Shown: piece after piece, positions 1 to 6,734 of the stretch
How the letters are laid out: every line of letters begins with the position of its first letter
Position numbering within the stretch: the first letter of the stretch is position 1
Source of the DNA: Spirochaetales bacterium
GTDB lineage: Bacteria > Spirochaetota > Spirochaetia > SPDA01
DNA length: 7,458 nt
Direction: 5' to 3'
Assembly (NCBI GenBank): GCA_004525155.1
Contig: SPDA01000079.1
Location: 1-7,458 of the forward strand
Made by a program: the position numbers and the translations under genes
Notes under the pieces: generated by a model
Seen by the model: the letters and a program-made list of their open reading frames with translations, nothing else
Told to the model about the DNA's origin: nothing
The model's database searches: none

Positions 1-92
1 CAGGCCATGCTTTGGAACTGTGCGGGCTGTGGAACATCAAAGGCTACACCCGGGAAGATATCGAGACCGTCTACCGGCTCGCCTCCTGCTGA
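1..92 (+). CDS. C-terminal end of an unassigned upstream protein (partial)
   Basis: Frame 3 is open from the left edge to a TGA at 90-92 and reads as a natural protein tail of 29 residues ending in KGYTREDIETVYRLASC. The pattern 'T-x-E-D-I-E-x-V-Y-R-x-A' at the very end resembles the last helix of iron-containing (group III) alcohol dehydrogenases, which often end in a similar 'T.EDI..IYR.A' stretch. The overlap is too short to assign function, and the residues before it (LCGLWNIKG) do not match the usual NPR motif there. The gene ends 31 bases before the NagA-family gene on the same strand, so the two may share a transcript. That a coding tail is present is fairly likely; its identity is open. 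Confidence 0.55.
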   Translation, partial: GHALELCGLWNIKGYTREDIETVYRLASC

Positions 93-123
93 CACAGGGG
101 ACCTGAACCGTTATCATGTTTCC

Positions 124-1281
124 ATGCGCATTGTAGCCGATTCTTCCTACGTCATTTCGAATTGCCGCGTGCTTTCCGCGGGAGTGGAAAGGGATGTCCT
201 GTCCATTGTCGTAAGGGACAGGCGCATCGAGGCTGTAGACGAGGGAAGCGCAGGGTTTCGTCCCCCTTCCGGTATCCCCGTGTACGACGCCAAAGGCCTG
301 TACGTCATGCCCGGCTTCGTTGAACTGCATATCCACGGCTGCGGAATGGACGGTGTTGAACAGGCGCCGGACGAACCCGGCGTGCTCGCAAGGATGGCGG
401 ATTTTCTTTCCTCCCGGGGCTGCAATACCTTCCTCCCGACCCTTCCTTTCAACCTGCCGGTCATAGAGGCTCTCGCCGCCGAACTTACGGAGAACCCGCA
501 ACTCGAGGAACGGGTTCCAGGTATCTATGTGGAAGGGCCCTTTGTGAATCCGGCGCGGCGCGGCGGCATTCCCCCGGCTTTTGTGGAGGTTCCGGATAAG
601 GGCCGCCTCAATCACATACTCGAGACGGGCAGGGAGCGAATCAGGATGATGACCGTGGCGCCGGAACTGCCGGGCGCGGATGTCATTATCTCCCGGCTTT
701 GGGAAAGGGGCATCATTCCCTGCCTGGGGCATTCGGAAAGCGATCTGCGCGGAATTCCGGAAGCACCGCCGGGTAAAGCCCTGAACATCACCCATCTCTT
801 CAATGCCATGTCTCCCGTGTCGCACAAAACCGCCGGACTCGCCATGCTGCCGTTTATCGACAGGAGTGTGTACTGCGAATTGAACAGCGACGGCATTCAC
901 GTATGCGGCGAGGCCCTCACCATGTGCGGCCGCCACATCGATAACAAGCGGCTCATCCTTATTTCCGATGCCGTGGTATCCGCGGGCCTTGCCGGCGGTT
1001 CCGGCTCCTATTTCGGGAAAGAGGTGCTTTCGGATAAGCGAGGGGTGCGGTATGCGGATTCCGACATTCTTATCGGTTCCAACCGGCTGGTACACGAATG
1101 TGCCGGCTGTTTCCTGAACTGGACGGGGCTCGGAAGGGCTGAGGTAGCCGGCATGGTGACCTCAAATCCGAACCGACTGCTGGACCGCGGGGACAGGGGC
1201 CTGGTCAGCACGGGGATGAAGGCTGACCTTATCGCCGTTGACGGAGACTTCCGCCCGGTAATCAATTTTTTTCCCTATTAG
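124..1281 (+). CDS. nagA: NagA-family amidohydrolase (N-acetylglucosamine-6-phosphate deacetylase-like), with two active-site substitutions
   Basis: Predicted cytoplasmic metal-dependent deacetylase of 385 residues, the usual NagA length. NagA removes acetate from GlcNAc-6-phosphate to give GlcN-6-phosphate. Visible motifs in order: HxH metal pair at H69/H71 (GFVELHIHGCG), metal ligand E137 (YVEGPF), H203 (CLGHSESD), H224 (THLFNAM), DGIH at 256-259, catalytic D282 (LISDAVVSAG), and a C-terminal NPNRLLDRGDRG...G-x-K-A-D-L segment typical of the family. Two positions are unusual. The His of the family's 'KKG(A/T)H' motif (H143 in E. coli) is I149 here (RRGGI), and the phosphate-contacting Arg of 'REPG' (R227 in E. 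coli) is Lys in HKTAG. The family is certain; the exact substrate is not. The start at 124 is the first in-frame ATG clear of the upstream gene, but no good Shine-Dalgarno lies close to it (a GGGGA at 97-101 is too far). The galT-like gene begins 46 bases after the stop. An alternative role is deacetylation of another N-acetylhexosamine derivative. Confidence 0.85.
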   Translation: MRIVADSSYVISNCRVLSAGVERDVLSIVVRDRRIEAVDEGSAGFRPPSGIPVYDAKGLYVMPGFVELHIHGCGMDGVEQAPDEPGVLARMADFLSSRGCNTFLPTLPFNLPVIEALAAELTENPQLEERVPGIYVEGPFVNPARRGGIPPAFVEVPDKGRLNHILETGRERIRMMTVAPELPGADVIISRLWERGIIPCLGHSESDLRGIPEAPPGKALNITHLFNAMSPVSHKTAGLAMLPFIDRSVYCELNSDGIHVCGEALTMCGRHIDNKRLILISDAVVSAGLAGGSGSYFGKEVLSDKRGVRYADSDILIGSNRLVHECAGCFLNWTGLGRAEVAGMVTSNPNRLLDRGDRGLVSTGMKADLIAVDGDFRPVINFFPY

Positions 1282-1327
1282 GGGCAATATTGTGCAGACC
1301 CTCCTATTGTATTAGACTTCAAGCATA

Positions 1328-2470
1328 ATGATTAATCTGCATCAGTGGCAGCGGGAAACCGGTTCGGCGGAAAAGCACGGCATGAAGGAAACCGAATATC
1401 TCGCCTCCTTACGGAATATCATGTCCGCCCCCCCGGATTCAATTCAGCAGTCAATTCAGCTCATGCTTGACCGCCTGCGAAAACACTCCGATTTACCCGC
1501 GGTCCTGGACAGCCTCTACCGATGGGAACTGTCCGCGGATTATATTACCAGGGAAAAACTGGAAGGGAACGAACACTTAAGTTTTTACGATATGGACCTG
1601 GAAATCGAATTCCGCATACAGATTAATCTGTCGCGGTCAAAATATGTGCCGGTCCCGCCGACCCGTGAGGATCTGCACCCCCTTCACTGTGGCCTTTGCA
1701 GGGAAAACATCGGGAGGCCGGGGAAAGAGAACTTGAGGATTTATGAATTGACCCTTCCGAAATCCGGTATCGATTATTTTCTGCAGCTTACTCCCTTTCC
1801 CCTGTTTCCCTATCATTTCGTTCTTATTCTGTCGGATCCGAAGCCCATGCGGGTTGACGGGGATTCGATGGGTCACATGCTGGAATTCCTGTCCCTCGCG
1901 CCGGGATACACTGTCTGTTCCAATTCCGATGTTGAATGGGCGGGCGCTTCCATTCTATCGCACCATCATTTTCAGGTGTTCAAGGGCCTCACCCTTCCTG
2001 CCATGACTGCGGGTTCTTTACGGCGTTTTTCAGGGGACTCCTGCTCAGTCGATGTCCTCGATTATCCCCTGGCGGCGGTAAGGGTCCGCGGCGCAGACGG
2101 GGAAAAGGTAAAGCGTACGGCATCTGTAATTGTCCGTTCCTGGAAGGCGCTCGATCCCGGACGGAATACGGCAAACCTGATTCTGTCGGAGGAGCCGGGC
2201 GGTTTTTCCTTCCACCTGTTCCTGAGAAACCCGGATTACAGGATTCCGGGAAAGCTCGTCAAATTCAAGCAGGAGGGGCTCGGTATTATCGAAGCGGCCG
2301 GAGCGGGGATGCTGCCCCTGCCTTCAGGAACGGACTGTGACAGTCTGCTCGAAGAGATACGGGGCAACGGAAAAAACATCATGCTGGGTATGCTTTCCGG
2401 CATCAATCCGGTTCGGCCGAAAGAAAGCCTGCCGGAGCTTGTGCGGAAGCTGTTGGGGGGAACAGTATGA
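1328..2470 (+). CDS. galT: Short GalT-like hexose-1-phosphate nucleotidylyltransferase (HIT superfamily, GalT family 2-like)
   Basis: Predicted cytoplasmic 380-residue transferase moving UMP between a UDP-sugar and a hexose-1-phosphate (second Leloir step). The active-site segment at about 197-216 (CSNSDVEWAGASILSHHHFQ) mirrors the '[20 protein letters not shown]' stretch known from Firmicutes-type GalT. It gives an H212-x-H214-x-Q216 triad in which H214 would be the uridylylated nucleophile, matching HPHGQ of E. coli GalT. C121 and C124 (HCGLC) could be metal ligands like C52/C55 of E. coli GalT. FLQLTPFPLFPYHFVLI (151-167) and the C-terminal 'FLRNPD...EGLGIIEAAGAGMLPLP' stretch also match family 2. 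That family usually has about 490-500 residues, so this is a compact version. It also resembles DUF4922 / GDP-L-galactose-phosphorylase-like HIT proteins, which leaves the nucleotide and sugar open. The start at 1328 is the first ATG after an in-frame stop at 1313-1315 but has no clear Shine-Dalgarno; M19 (1382) is an alternative. Its end overlaps the kinase gene (ATGA), implying translational coupling. Confidence 0.75.
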   Translation: MINLHQWQRETGSAEKHGMKETEYLASLRNIMSAPPDSIQQSIQLMLDRLRKHSDLPAVLDSLYRWELSADYITREKLEGNEHLSFYDMDLEIEFRIQINLSRSKYVPVPPTREDLHPLHCGLCRENIGRPGKENLRIYELTLPKSGIDYFLQLTPFPLFPYHFVLILSDPKPMRVDGDSMGHMLEFLSLAPGYTVCSNSDVEWAGASILSHHHFQVFKGLTLPAMTAGSLRRFSGDSCSVDVLDYPLAAVRVRGADGEKVKRTASVIVRSWKALDPGRNTANLILSEEPGGFSFHLFLRNPDYRIPGKLVKFKQEGLGIIEAAGAGMLPLPSGTDCDSLLEEIRGNGKNIMLGMLSGINPVRPKESLPELVRKLLGGTV

Positions 2471-3858
2471 AGGATGAAGTTGTGAAAAACCTCGCCGCGG
2501 TTTTTCACAGGGAATTCGGATACAAGCCGGGGTTCACGGCCCGGGCCCCGGGACGGGTCAACCTGATAGGTGAACATACTGATTACAACGGCTGCCCCGT
2601 GCTGCCGATGGCCCTGGAGCAGTGTTTTACCGCGGTGTTCGCGCCGCGCCCTGCAGGCGCCGGCAACGGCTCCCGGGTGAGCGTGGTCAATACGGATTCC
2701 CGGTTTCCGGGCCTGACATTTATAGCGGAAAACCCGGTTCCGCCTTACGAAACAGGCAGCTGGGGTAATTACGTGAAGGCCGGGGTGCAGACGATCCTGT
2801 CCTACGGGGCGGCAGCCGGAAAGGACTGTCAGGCAGGGTGCGGATTCGAAGCGGTCATTACGAGCAGTCTTCCGGCAGCCGCCGGGTTAAGTTCGTCCTC
2901 GGCTTTGGTGGTCCTTTCCGGGCTCATGGCCATGGCTTCCCTCGGTTTGTCCGTGCCGAAGGATACGCTCGCGAAATTGTTTGCCGACGGGGAACGGTAT
3001 GTGGGCACCCAGGGCGGAGGCATGGACCAGGCGGTCTGTATGCTGAGTGAAGCCGGAAAGGCCCTTAAAATAGAATTCAACCCCTTCAGCGCCGAACCTG
3101 TAAACATGCCCCGGGGTTACTCTGTGGTGGTGATGGACAGTACCGTCAAAGCGGAAAAAACCAGGGCGGCCATGGACCGTTACAATATCCGTACCATTGA
3201 ATGCAGGCTCGGTACCGCGGTGCTCAAGGCCGCCTTCAGCCGCAGGTACGGCCGGGAGGTGAAACTCGGGCTCCTGGGAGACATGACTTCCCAAAATTTA
3301 GGCATTCCGGAAGAGGAGATCATTCCCTTTGCCGTGGACGCGCTTTCCGATTCAGCCTACAGCCTGAGCGGCGCGGCCGCACTGCTCGGCACCGGCACCG
3401 GCCGGCTGGCTGAAGAATACTGCAGACGGAGGGACGGATCCGTTCTGCCGGAACCGCCCGGGGGCTTTAAGCTGATGCAGCGGGTTCTTCATGTGCTTAC
3501 GGAATGGAAGCGTGTGGAAGATTCCGTATCCTTCCTTTCTGCCGGCGACGCCGCGGGTTTCGGCGTTCTCATGAACGGCTCTCACGAGAGCTGCCGCCGG
3601 CTTTTCGAGATAAGCTGCCCGGAACTCGATACGCTTATCGCCCTCGCCCTGGAGGAGGGGGCCCTGGGCGCCAGGCTCACCGGCGCCGGGTTCGGCGGCT
3701 GCGCCGTGGCTCTTGTAATGGACGGCGATCTCCCCGCTTTTCTATCCGCTGTCGGGCGGCGGTACTACGGCGAATACCTTAAGCGTACCGACGGGAATGT
3801 TTCACGGTTCCTGTTTATCTGCCGGCCGGGCCGGGGCGCGGGAACCTCGGTACTGTAA
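2467..3858 (+). CDS. galK: Galactokinase-family GHMP kinase, long GALK2/Gal1-like type
   Basis: Predicted cytoplasmic kinase that phosphorylates galactose, or possibly N-acetylgalactosamine, at C1 with ATP (first Leloir step). The galactokinase signature APGRVNLIGEHTDYNG lies at 27-42. The GHMP ATP loop SLPAAAGLSSSSA is at 134-146, the catalytic Asp is D187 in GTQGGGMDQ, and motif 3 LTGAGFGGC is at 404-412. R30 and D187 correspond to the catalytic Arg/Asp pair of human GALK1. At 463 residues it exceeds the roughly 390 of E. coli-type GalK. VLPMALEQ (45-52), GGGMDQ, NIRTIECRLG (240-249) and SHESCRRLFEISCPELD (372-388) read like human GALK2 (458 residues), a GalNAc kinase, and yeast Gal1. An added segment at about 255-335 accounts for the length. 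The ATG overlaps the galT-like stop by 4 bases and is preceded by a GGGGGGAA stretch at 2455-2462, a usable Shine-Dalgarno. Kinase family is certain; galactose versus GalNAc specificity is not. Confidence 0.9.
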   Translation: MKDEVVKNLAAVFHREFGYKPGFTARAPGRVNLIGEHTDYNGCPVLPMALEQCFTAVFAPRPAGAGNGSRVSVVNTDSRFPGLTFIAENPVPPYETGSWGNYVKAGVQTILSYGAAAGKDCQAGCGFEAVITSSLPAAAGLSSSSALVVLSGLMAMASLGLSVPKDTLAKLFADGERYVGTQGGGMDQAVCMLSEAGKALKIEFNPFSAEPVNMPRGYSVVVMDSTVKAEKTRAAMDRYNIRTIECRLGTAVLKAAFSRRYGREVKLGLLGDMTSQNLGIPEEEIIPFAVDALSDSAYSLSGAAALLGTGTGRLAEEYCRRRDGSVLPEPPGGFKLMQRVLHVLTEWKRVEDSVSFLSAGDAAGFGVLMNGSHESCRRLFEISCPELDTLIALALEEGALGARLTGAGFGGCAVALVMDGDLPAFLSAVGRRYYGEYLKRTDGNVSRFLFICRPGRGAGTSVL

Positions 3859-3921
3859 AGCGGAATTCCTGGCGGGTCCAGGGGTATCGACCGCATCATG
3901 GAACAGGATTAAATAAATTTC

Positions 3922-3950
3922 TTGACAACTCCAATGCCGGGTGCTACTAT
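3922..3950 (+). promoter_or_regulatory. Sigma70-type promoter of the regulator-araBA operon
   Basis: A perfect -35 box TTGACA (3922-3927) is followed after exactly 17 bases by TACTAT (3945-3950), five of six matches to the -10 consensus. An AT-rich stretch just upstream (ATTAAATAAATTT, 3908-3920) could act as an UP element. Transcription should start near 3956-3958, giving a leader of about 32 bases before the TTG start of the regulator. It sits in the only intergenic gap over 100 bases in the window, between galK and the regulator, so the ara genes probably have their own transcript. Confidence 0.8.
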
Positions 3951-3956
3951 GATTCA

Positions 3957-3976
3957 TTGCGTGTACGTTAACGCAA
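3957..3976. promoter_or_regulatory. Palindromic operator, probable binding site of the adjacent LacI-family regulator
   Basis: Imperfect 20-bp palindrome with perfect 6-base outer arms TTGCGT (3957-3962) and ACGCAA (3971-3976), and a central AC|GT-type dyad. Eight of ten base pairs are symmetric, and the centre falls between 3966 and 3967. An even palindrome with a central CG is the classic shape of LacI-family operators. It covers the predicted transcription start, 6 bases after the -10 box, where bound repressor would block initiation. This suggests autorepression of the regulator and repression of araBA, relieved by a sugar ligand. The palindrome is seen directly; the binding partner is inferred. 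Confidence 0.7.
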
Positions 3977-3978
3977 GC

Positions 3979-3983
3979 GGGAG
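3979..3983 (+). promoter_or_regulatory. Shine-Dalgarno that decides the TTG start of the regulator
   Basis: GGGAG ends 5 bases before TTG at 3989. No in-frame ATG or GTG precedes a complete helix-turn-helix, and the TTG codon begins the typical 'xxVTVKDLARLAGVS' N-terminus of LacI proteins, so TTG is the best start. Confidence 0.6.
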
Positions 3984-3988
3984 AAGCC

Positions 3989-5032
3989 TTGGCCGTAACT
4001 GTAAAAGACCTAGCCCGTCTCGCGGGGGTTTCCATAGGGACAGTGGACCGGGTCCTCCACAGACGCGGCCGGGTCGCAGCGGAGACCGAAAGCCGGGTGC
4101 GGGCAGTCATCGGGAAAACAGGATTCACCCTCAACCTTCACGCCAGCAACCTGGCCCAGGCCAGGAATTACCGGATCGGCATTCTTACTCCCGAGCTGAC
4201 TCAGGATTCCGGTTTCTGGCGGATACCCCTCGCAGGAATGCGAAGCGCTGTGCGGGAGCTTTCCCACTACCATGTCAACCTTCAGTTTCACCATCTCGAC
4301 CGGTTTTCAGCTTCCTCTTTCCGGGAGGCGGCGGGGGCCTTGCCCGCGGAAAAACCTGACGGGATACTCCTCGCGCCGGTTATTCCGGAGGCGGCTCTTG
4401 AGTTCGTCCGGAATCTGCCGGAGGAAGCTGTACTCTGCTGTTTCGATTCCGATCTGCCCGGCCTGCGCAAAGCATCTTTCATAGGGCAGGATTCACTCAT
4501 GAGCGGCCGTCTGGCGGGGAAGCTCATGAAGATGCTGGTGCCGGCAGACCGGCAGACCGTTATAATCCAGGCTGTCGACATGGACTACCATATACGGGAC
4601 AGGGTGGAAGGGTTCCGTTCCCGTTATCCGGAAGATACGAGGCCTACGGTGTTTAAAGAAAAACATCTCGACCTGCCCGGTGTCTGCGATACTTTCATGG
4701 ATGATCTGTTTCGCACAATGCCGGACACGGGGGGTATCTTCGTAACCAACGCTTCCGTTCACCGTGTTGCGGATTACCTGGTACGGAGGAACCGCGCCGG
4801 CGTTTCACTTGTCGGCTACGATCTGATACCGGAAAACCGGAAGTTTGTGGAGACAGGGGTCATTGATTTCCTCATAAGCCAGCGGCCCGAGGTTCAGGGT
4901 TACCTCGGTGTTCAGACCCTCTTCAATATTCTTAGCGGCCAGGGGAAACCGCCGGAAACCCAAATCGTGCCCCTGGACATTCTTACCCGTGAAAATATCC
5001 GGTACTACGCGCCGGACAGGATATCCCCGTGA
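3989..5032 (+). CDS. LacI-family transcriptional regulator, probable arabinose operon repressor
   Basis: DNA-binding repressor of 347 residues, the usual LacI-family length. The N-terminal helix-turn-helix is at about 4-24 (TVKDLARLAGVSIGTVDRVL), followed by the remainder of the headpiece (HRRGRVAAETESRVRAVIGKTGF in two blocks at 24-46) and a hinge near 50-58. From about 61 (YRIGILTP) a periplasmic-binding-protein-like sensor domain begins, with typical segments DGILLAPV, GGIFVTNAS, GVSLVGYDLIPEN and VIDFLISQRPEVQGYLGV. The 'GTVDRVLHxRGRV' helix belongs to the LacI subgroup with ribose-binding-type sensor domains. It is cytoplasmic, with no signal peptide. It starts with TTG after a good Shine-Dalgarno and lies directly behind a sigma70 promoter and a palindromic operator, so it is likely autoregulated. 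araB follows after 34 bases and araA after that, so L-arabinose or an arabinose-derived sugar is the natural guess for the ligand. It is an AraR analogue by position, but not the GntR/LacI chimera of Bacillus, since the helix-turn-helix is LacI-type. Confidence 0.9.
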   Translation: MAVTVKDLARLAGVSIGTVDRVLHRRGRVAAETESRVRAVIGKTGFTLNLHASNLAQARNYRIGILTPELTQDSGFWRIPLAGMRSAVRELSHYHVNLQFHHLDRFSASSFREAAGALPAEKPDGILLAPVIPEAALEFVRNLPEEAVLCCFDSDLPGLRKASFIGQDSLMSGRLAGKLMKMLVPADRQTVIIQAVDMDYHIRDRVEGFRSRYPEDTRPTVFKEKHLDLPGVCDTFMDDLFRTMPDTGGIFVTNASVHRVADYLVRRNRAGVSLVGYDLIPENRKFVETGVIDFLISQRPEVQGYLGVQTLFNILSGQGKPPETQIVPLDILTRENIRYYAPDRISP

Positions 5033-5053
5033 TGGGGAAGCAATATGTCACAG

Positions 5054-5060
5054 AAGGAGA
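5054..5060 (+). promoter_or_regulatory. Strong ribosome binding site of araB
   Basis: AAGGAGA ends 6 bases before the ATG at 5067. It fixes the araB start and rules out the longer open frame that begins inside the regulator gene. Confidence 0.8.
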
Positions 5061-5066
5061 TCGACG

Positions 5067-6734
5067 ATGACACAGAGTGTACTTGGCCTTGATTACGGTA
5101 CTGATTCGGTGAGGGCGATTATCGTGAATGCCGTGGATGGTTCCGATATTGCGAGTCATGTGGCCCCGTATCCGCGCTGGAAGGAGGGGAAATACTGCGA
5201 CCCGGGTACCAACAGGTTCAGACAGCACCCGAAGGATTACGTCGAGAGTCTCGAGGCGGCTGTAGCCGGGGCCCTCAAGGCAGCGCCTGAAGGAACGGCA
5301 AAAAGCGTACGGGGCATAGCCATCGATACTACCGGTTCCACGCCGGTGGCAGTGGACAGGGAAGGCACGCCCCTGGCCCTGAAAAAGGAATTTGAAGAGA
5401 ACCCCAACGCCATGTTTGTTCTGTGGAAGGACCATACCGCCGTCCGGGAGGCTGATGAAATCAATACCCTGGCGAAAACCTGGGGCGGCGTCGATTATAC
5501 GCGTTTCGAGGGAGGGGTTTATTCCTCCGAATGGTTCTGGGCAAAGCTGCTTCATGTAATGCGGGAAGATGAAAAAGTGAGGGCAGCGGCCTTCAGCTGG
5601 GTTGAGCATTGCGACTGGCTGCCGGCCCTTCTCACAGGGAAGACTGACCCGCTTACCCTGAAACGCAGCCGCTGCGCTGCGGGACACAAGGCCATGTGGC
5701 ACGAGAGTTTCGGCGGACTGCCTTCGGAGGAATTTCTGGTGAAACTGGATCCCCTTCTTAAAGGCTTGCGCGCGAATCTTTTTACCGAAACCTTTACCAG
5801 CGATGCCGCTGCCGGGGTCCTTACCGAGGAGTGGTCGCGGCGCCTCGGGATTCACGCCGGAATACCCGTTGCGGTCGGCGCTTTTGACGCACACATGGGC
5901 GCTGTAGGCGGAGAAATCGTTCCCGGCTCCCTGGTCAAGGTGATGGGCACCAGCACCTGCGACATGCTTATCGCGCCGCTGACGGAAATGAGCGGCACCC
6001 TCGTCCGGGGTATCTGCGGCCAGGTGGACGGGTCCATAGTACCCGGCATGCTGGGTATGGAAGCGGGTCAGAGCGCCTTCGGAGACGTGTACGCCTGGTT
6101 TAAGAATCTTCTTGCCTGGCCCCTCAAGCTTCTTGCCGTAAAAGGGTACCGGGACCAGGCGGCCGAACTGGAGGATGCCATAATTCCCGCGCTGAGCGAG
6201 GAGGCGGCGAAAATCCCCGCTGGCGAATCCGGCATAATAGCTCTTGACTGGCTAAACGGACGCCGCACTCCGGACGCGGACCAGAACCTGAAAGGGGCGG
6301 TCTCCGGGCTCACCCTCGGCACCGATGCCCCACGCCTGTTCCGTGCGCTTGTGGAGGCGACCGCTTTCGGGTCCCGGCGCATCGCCGAAAGGTTCGAGAG
6401 CGAGGGCGCTCCCATAAGGGATGTGATAGCCATAGGCGGTGTTGCTAAGAAATCCCCCTTCGTTATGCAGATTGTCGCTGACGTTATGAACCGGACCATC
6501 AAGGTGGCGGAAAGCGAGCAGACCGTCGCCCTGGGCGCCGCCATGTTCGCTGCCGTTGCAGCGGGGCTTTTCCCGGATATCCTCGCCGCCCAAAAGGCGC
6601 TGGGTTCCGGGTTCACGGACGGGTACCAGCCGAATCCTGCGAACGCGGCCGTGTACGACAGCCTGTACAAGGAATACCTGGCTTTGGGAAATTTTATCGA
6701 AGAACGGACCAGGGCGAAATCAAAGAACCGGTGA
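5067..6734 (+). CDS. araB: Ribulokinase (L-ribulokinase), FGGY carbohydrate kinase family
   Basis: Cytoplasmic enzyme phosphorylating L-ribulose to L-ribulose-5-phosphate with ATP, second step of arabinose catabolism. The 555 residues match E. coli AraB (566) along nearly the whole length. Matching segments are the N-terminal phosphate loop LGLDYGTDSVRA (6-17), YPRWKEGKYCDP (35-46), DTTGSTP (87-93), ENPNAMFVLWKDHTAV (111-126), GGVYSSEWFWAKLLHV (149-164), SRCAAGHKAMWHES (201-214), GAFDAHMGAVGG (271-282, with catalytic D274), KVMGTSTCDMLIA (291-303), GICGQVDGSIVPG (315-327), GLEAGQSAFGD-like at 330-340, LDWLNGRRTP (393-402) and the adenosine-binding AIGGVAKK (455-462). No key residue appears changed. 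It follows the regulator by 34 bases and its stop overlaps the araA Shine-Dalgarno, placing it in the middle of a regulator-araB-araA operon. Confidence 0.97.
   Translation: MTQSVLGLDYGTDSVRAIIVNAVDGSDIASHVAPYPRWKEGKYCDPGTNRFRQHPKDYVESLEAAVAGALKAAPEGTAKSVRGIAIDTTGSTPVAVDREGTPLALKKEFEENPNAMFVLWKDHTAVREADEINTLAKTWGGVDYTRFEGGVYSSEWFWAKLLHVMREDEKVRAAAFSWVEHCDWLPALLTGKTDPLTLKRSRCAAGHKAMWHESFGGLPSEEFLVKLDPLLKGLRANLFTETFTSDAAAGVLTEEWSRRLGIHAGIPVAVGAFDAHMGAVGGEIVPGSLVKVMGTSTCDMLIAPLTEMSGTLVRGICGQVDGSIVPGMLGMEAGQSAFGDVYAWFKNLLAWPLKLLAVKGYRDQAAELEDAIIPALSEEAAKIPAGESGIIALDWLNGRRTPDADQNLKGAVSGLTLGTDAPRLFRALVEATAFGSRRIAERFESEGAPIRDVIAIGGVAKKSPFVMQIVADVMNRTIKVAESEQTVALGAAMFAAVAAGLFPDILAAQKALGSGFTDGYQPNPANAAVYDSLYKEYLALGNFIEERTRAKSKNR

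Noticed and set aside
7..123. N-terminal extension of the NagA-family gene to the ATG at 7
   Set aside because: The first 39 residues would overlap the coding tail ending at 92, are Cys/Ser/Pro-rich and unlike NagA, and ATG 124 gives the usual protein length.
37..1095. Long open frame on the minus strand opposite the NagA-family gene (352 residues)
   Set aside because: It lies entirely antisense to a gene with clear family motifs, shows no recognisable motif itself, and long antisense frames are common in GC-rich coding DNA.
1290..1318. Promoter-like TTGTGC-17-TAGACT before the GalT-like gene
   Set aside because: The -35 box matches only three of six bases, and the predicted start would leave almost no leader before ATG 1328; cotranscription with the NagA-family gene is simpler. 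A CAATATTG palindrome at 1285-1292 is too short to call an operator.
1936..2340. Plus-strand open frame of 134 residues inside the GalT-like gene
   Set aside because: It is a shifted frame within a gene with an identified active site; composition is Arg/Gly/Pro-rich as expected for an out-of-frame reading.
3868..3882. Hairpin CCTGG-CGGGT-CCAGG after galK as a terminator
   Set aside because: The stem is only 5 bp and no T-run follows, so it does not qualify as an intrinsic terminator, although it lies where one would be expected.
4908..5066. N-terminal extension of araB into the regulator gene
   Set aside because: The AAGGAGA site and ATG at 5067 give a protein that begins exactly as E. coli AraB does; the extension is out-of-frame regulator sequence.
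4983..5894. Minus-strand open frame of 303 residues opposite araB
   Set aside because: It is antisense to a well conserved araB, has no recognisable domain and no start context.
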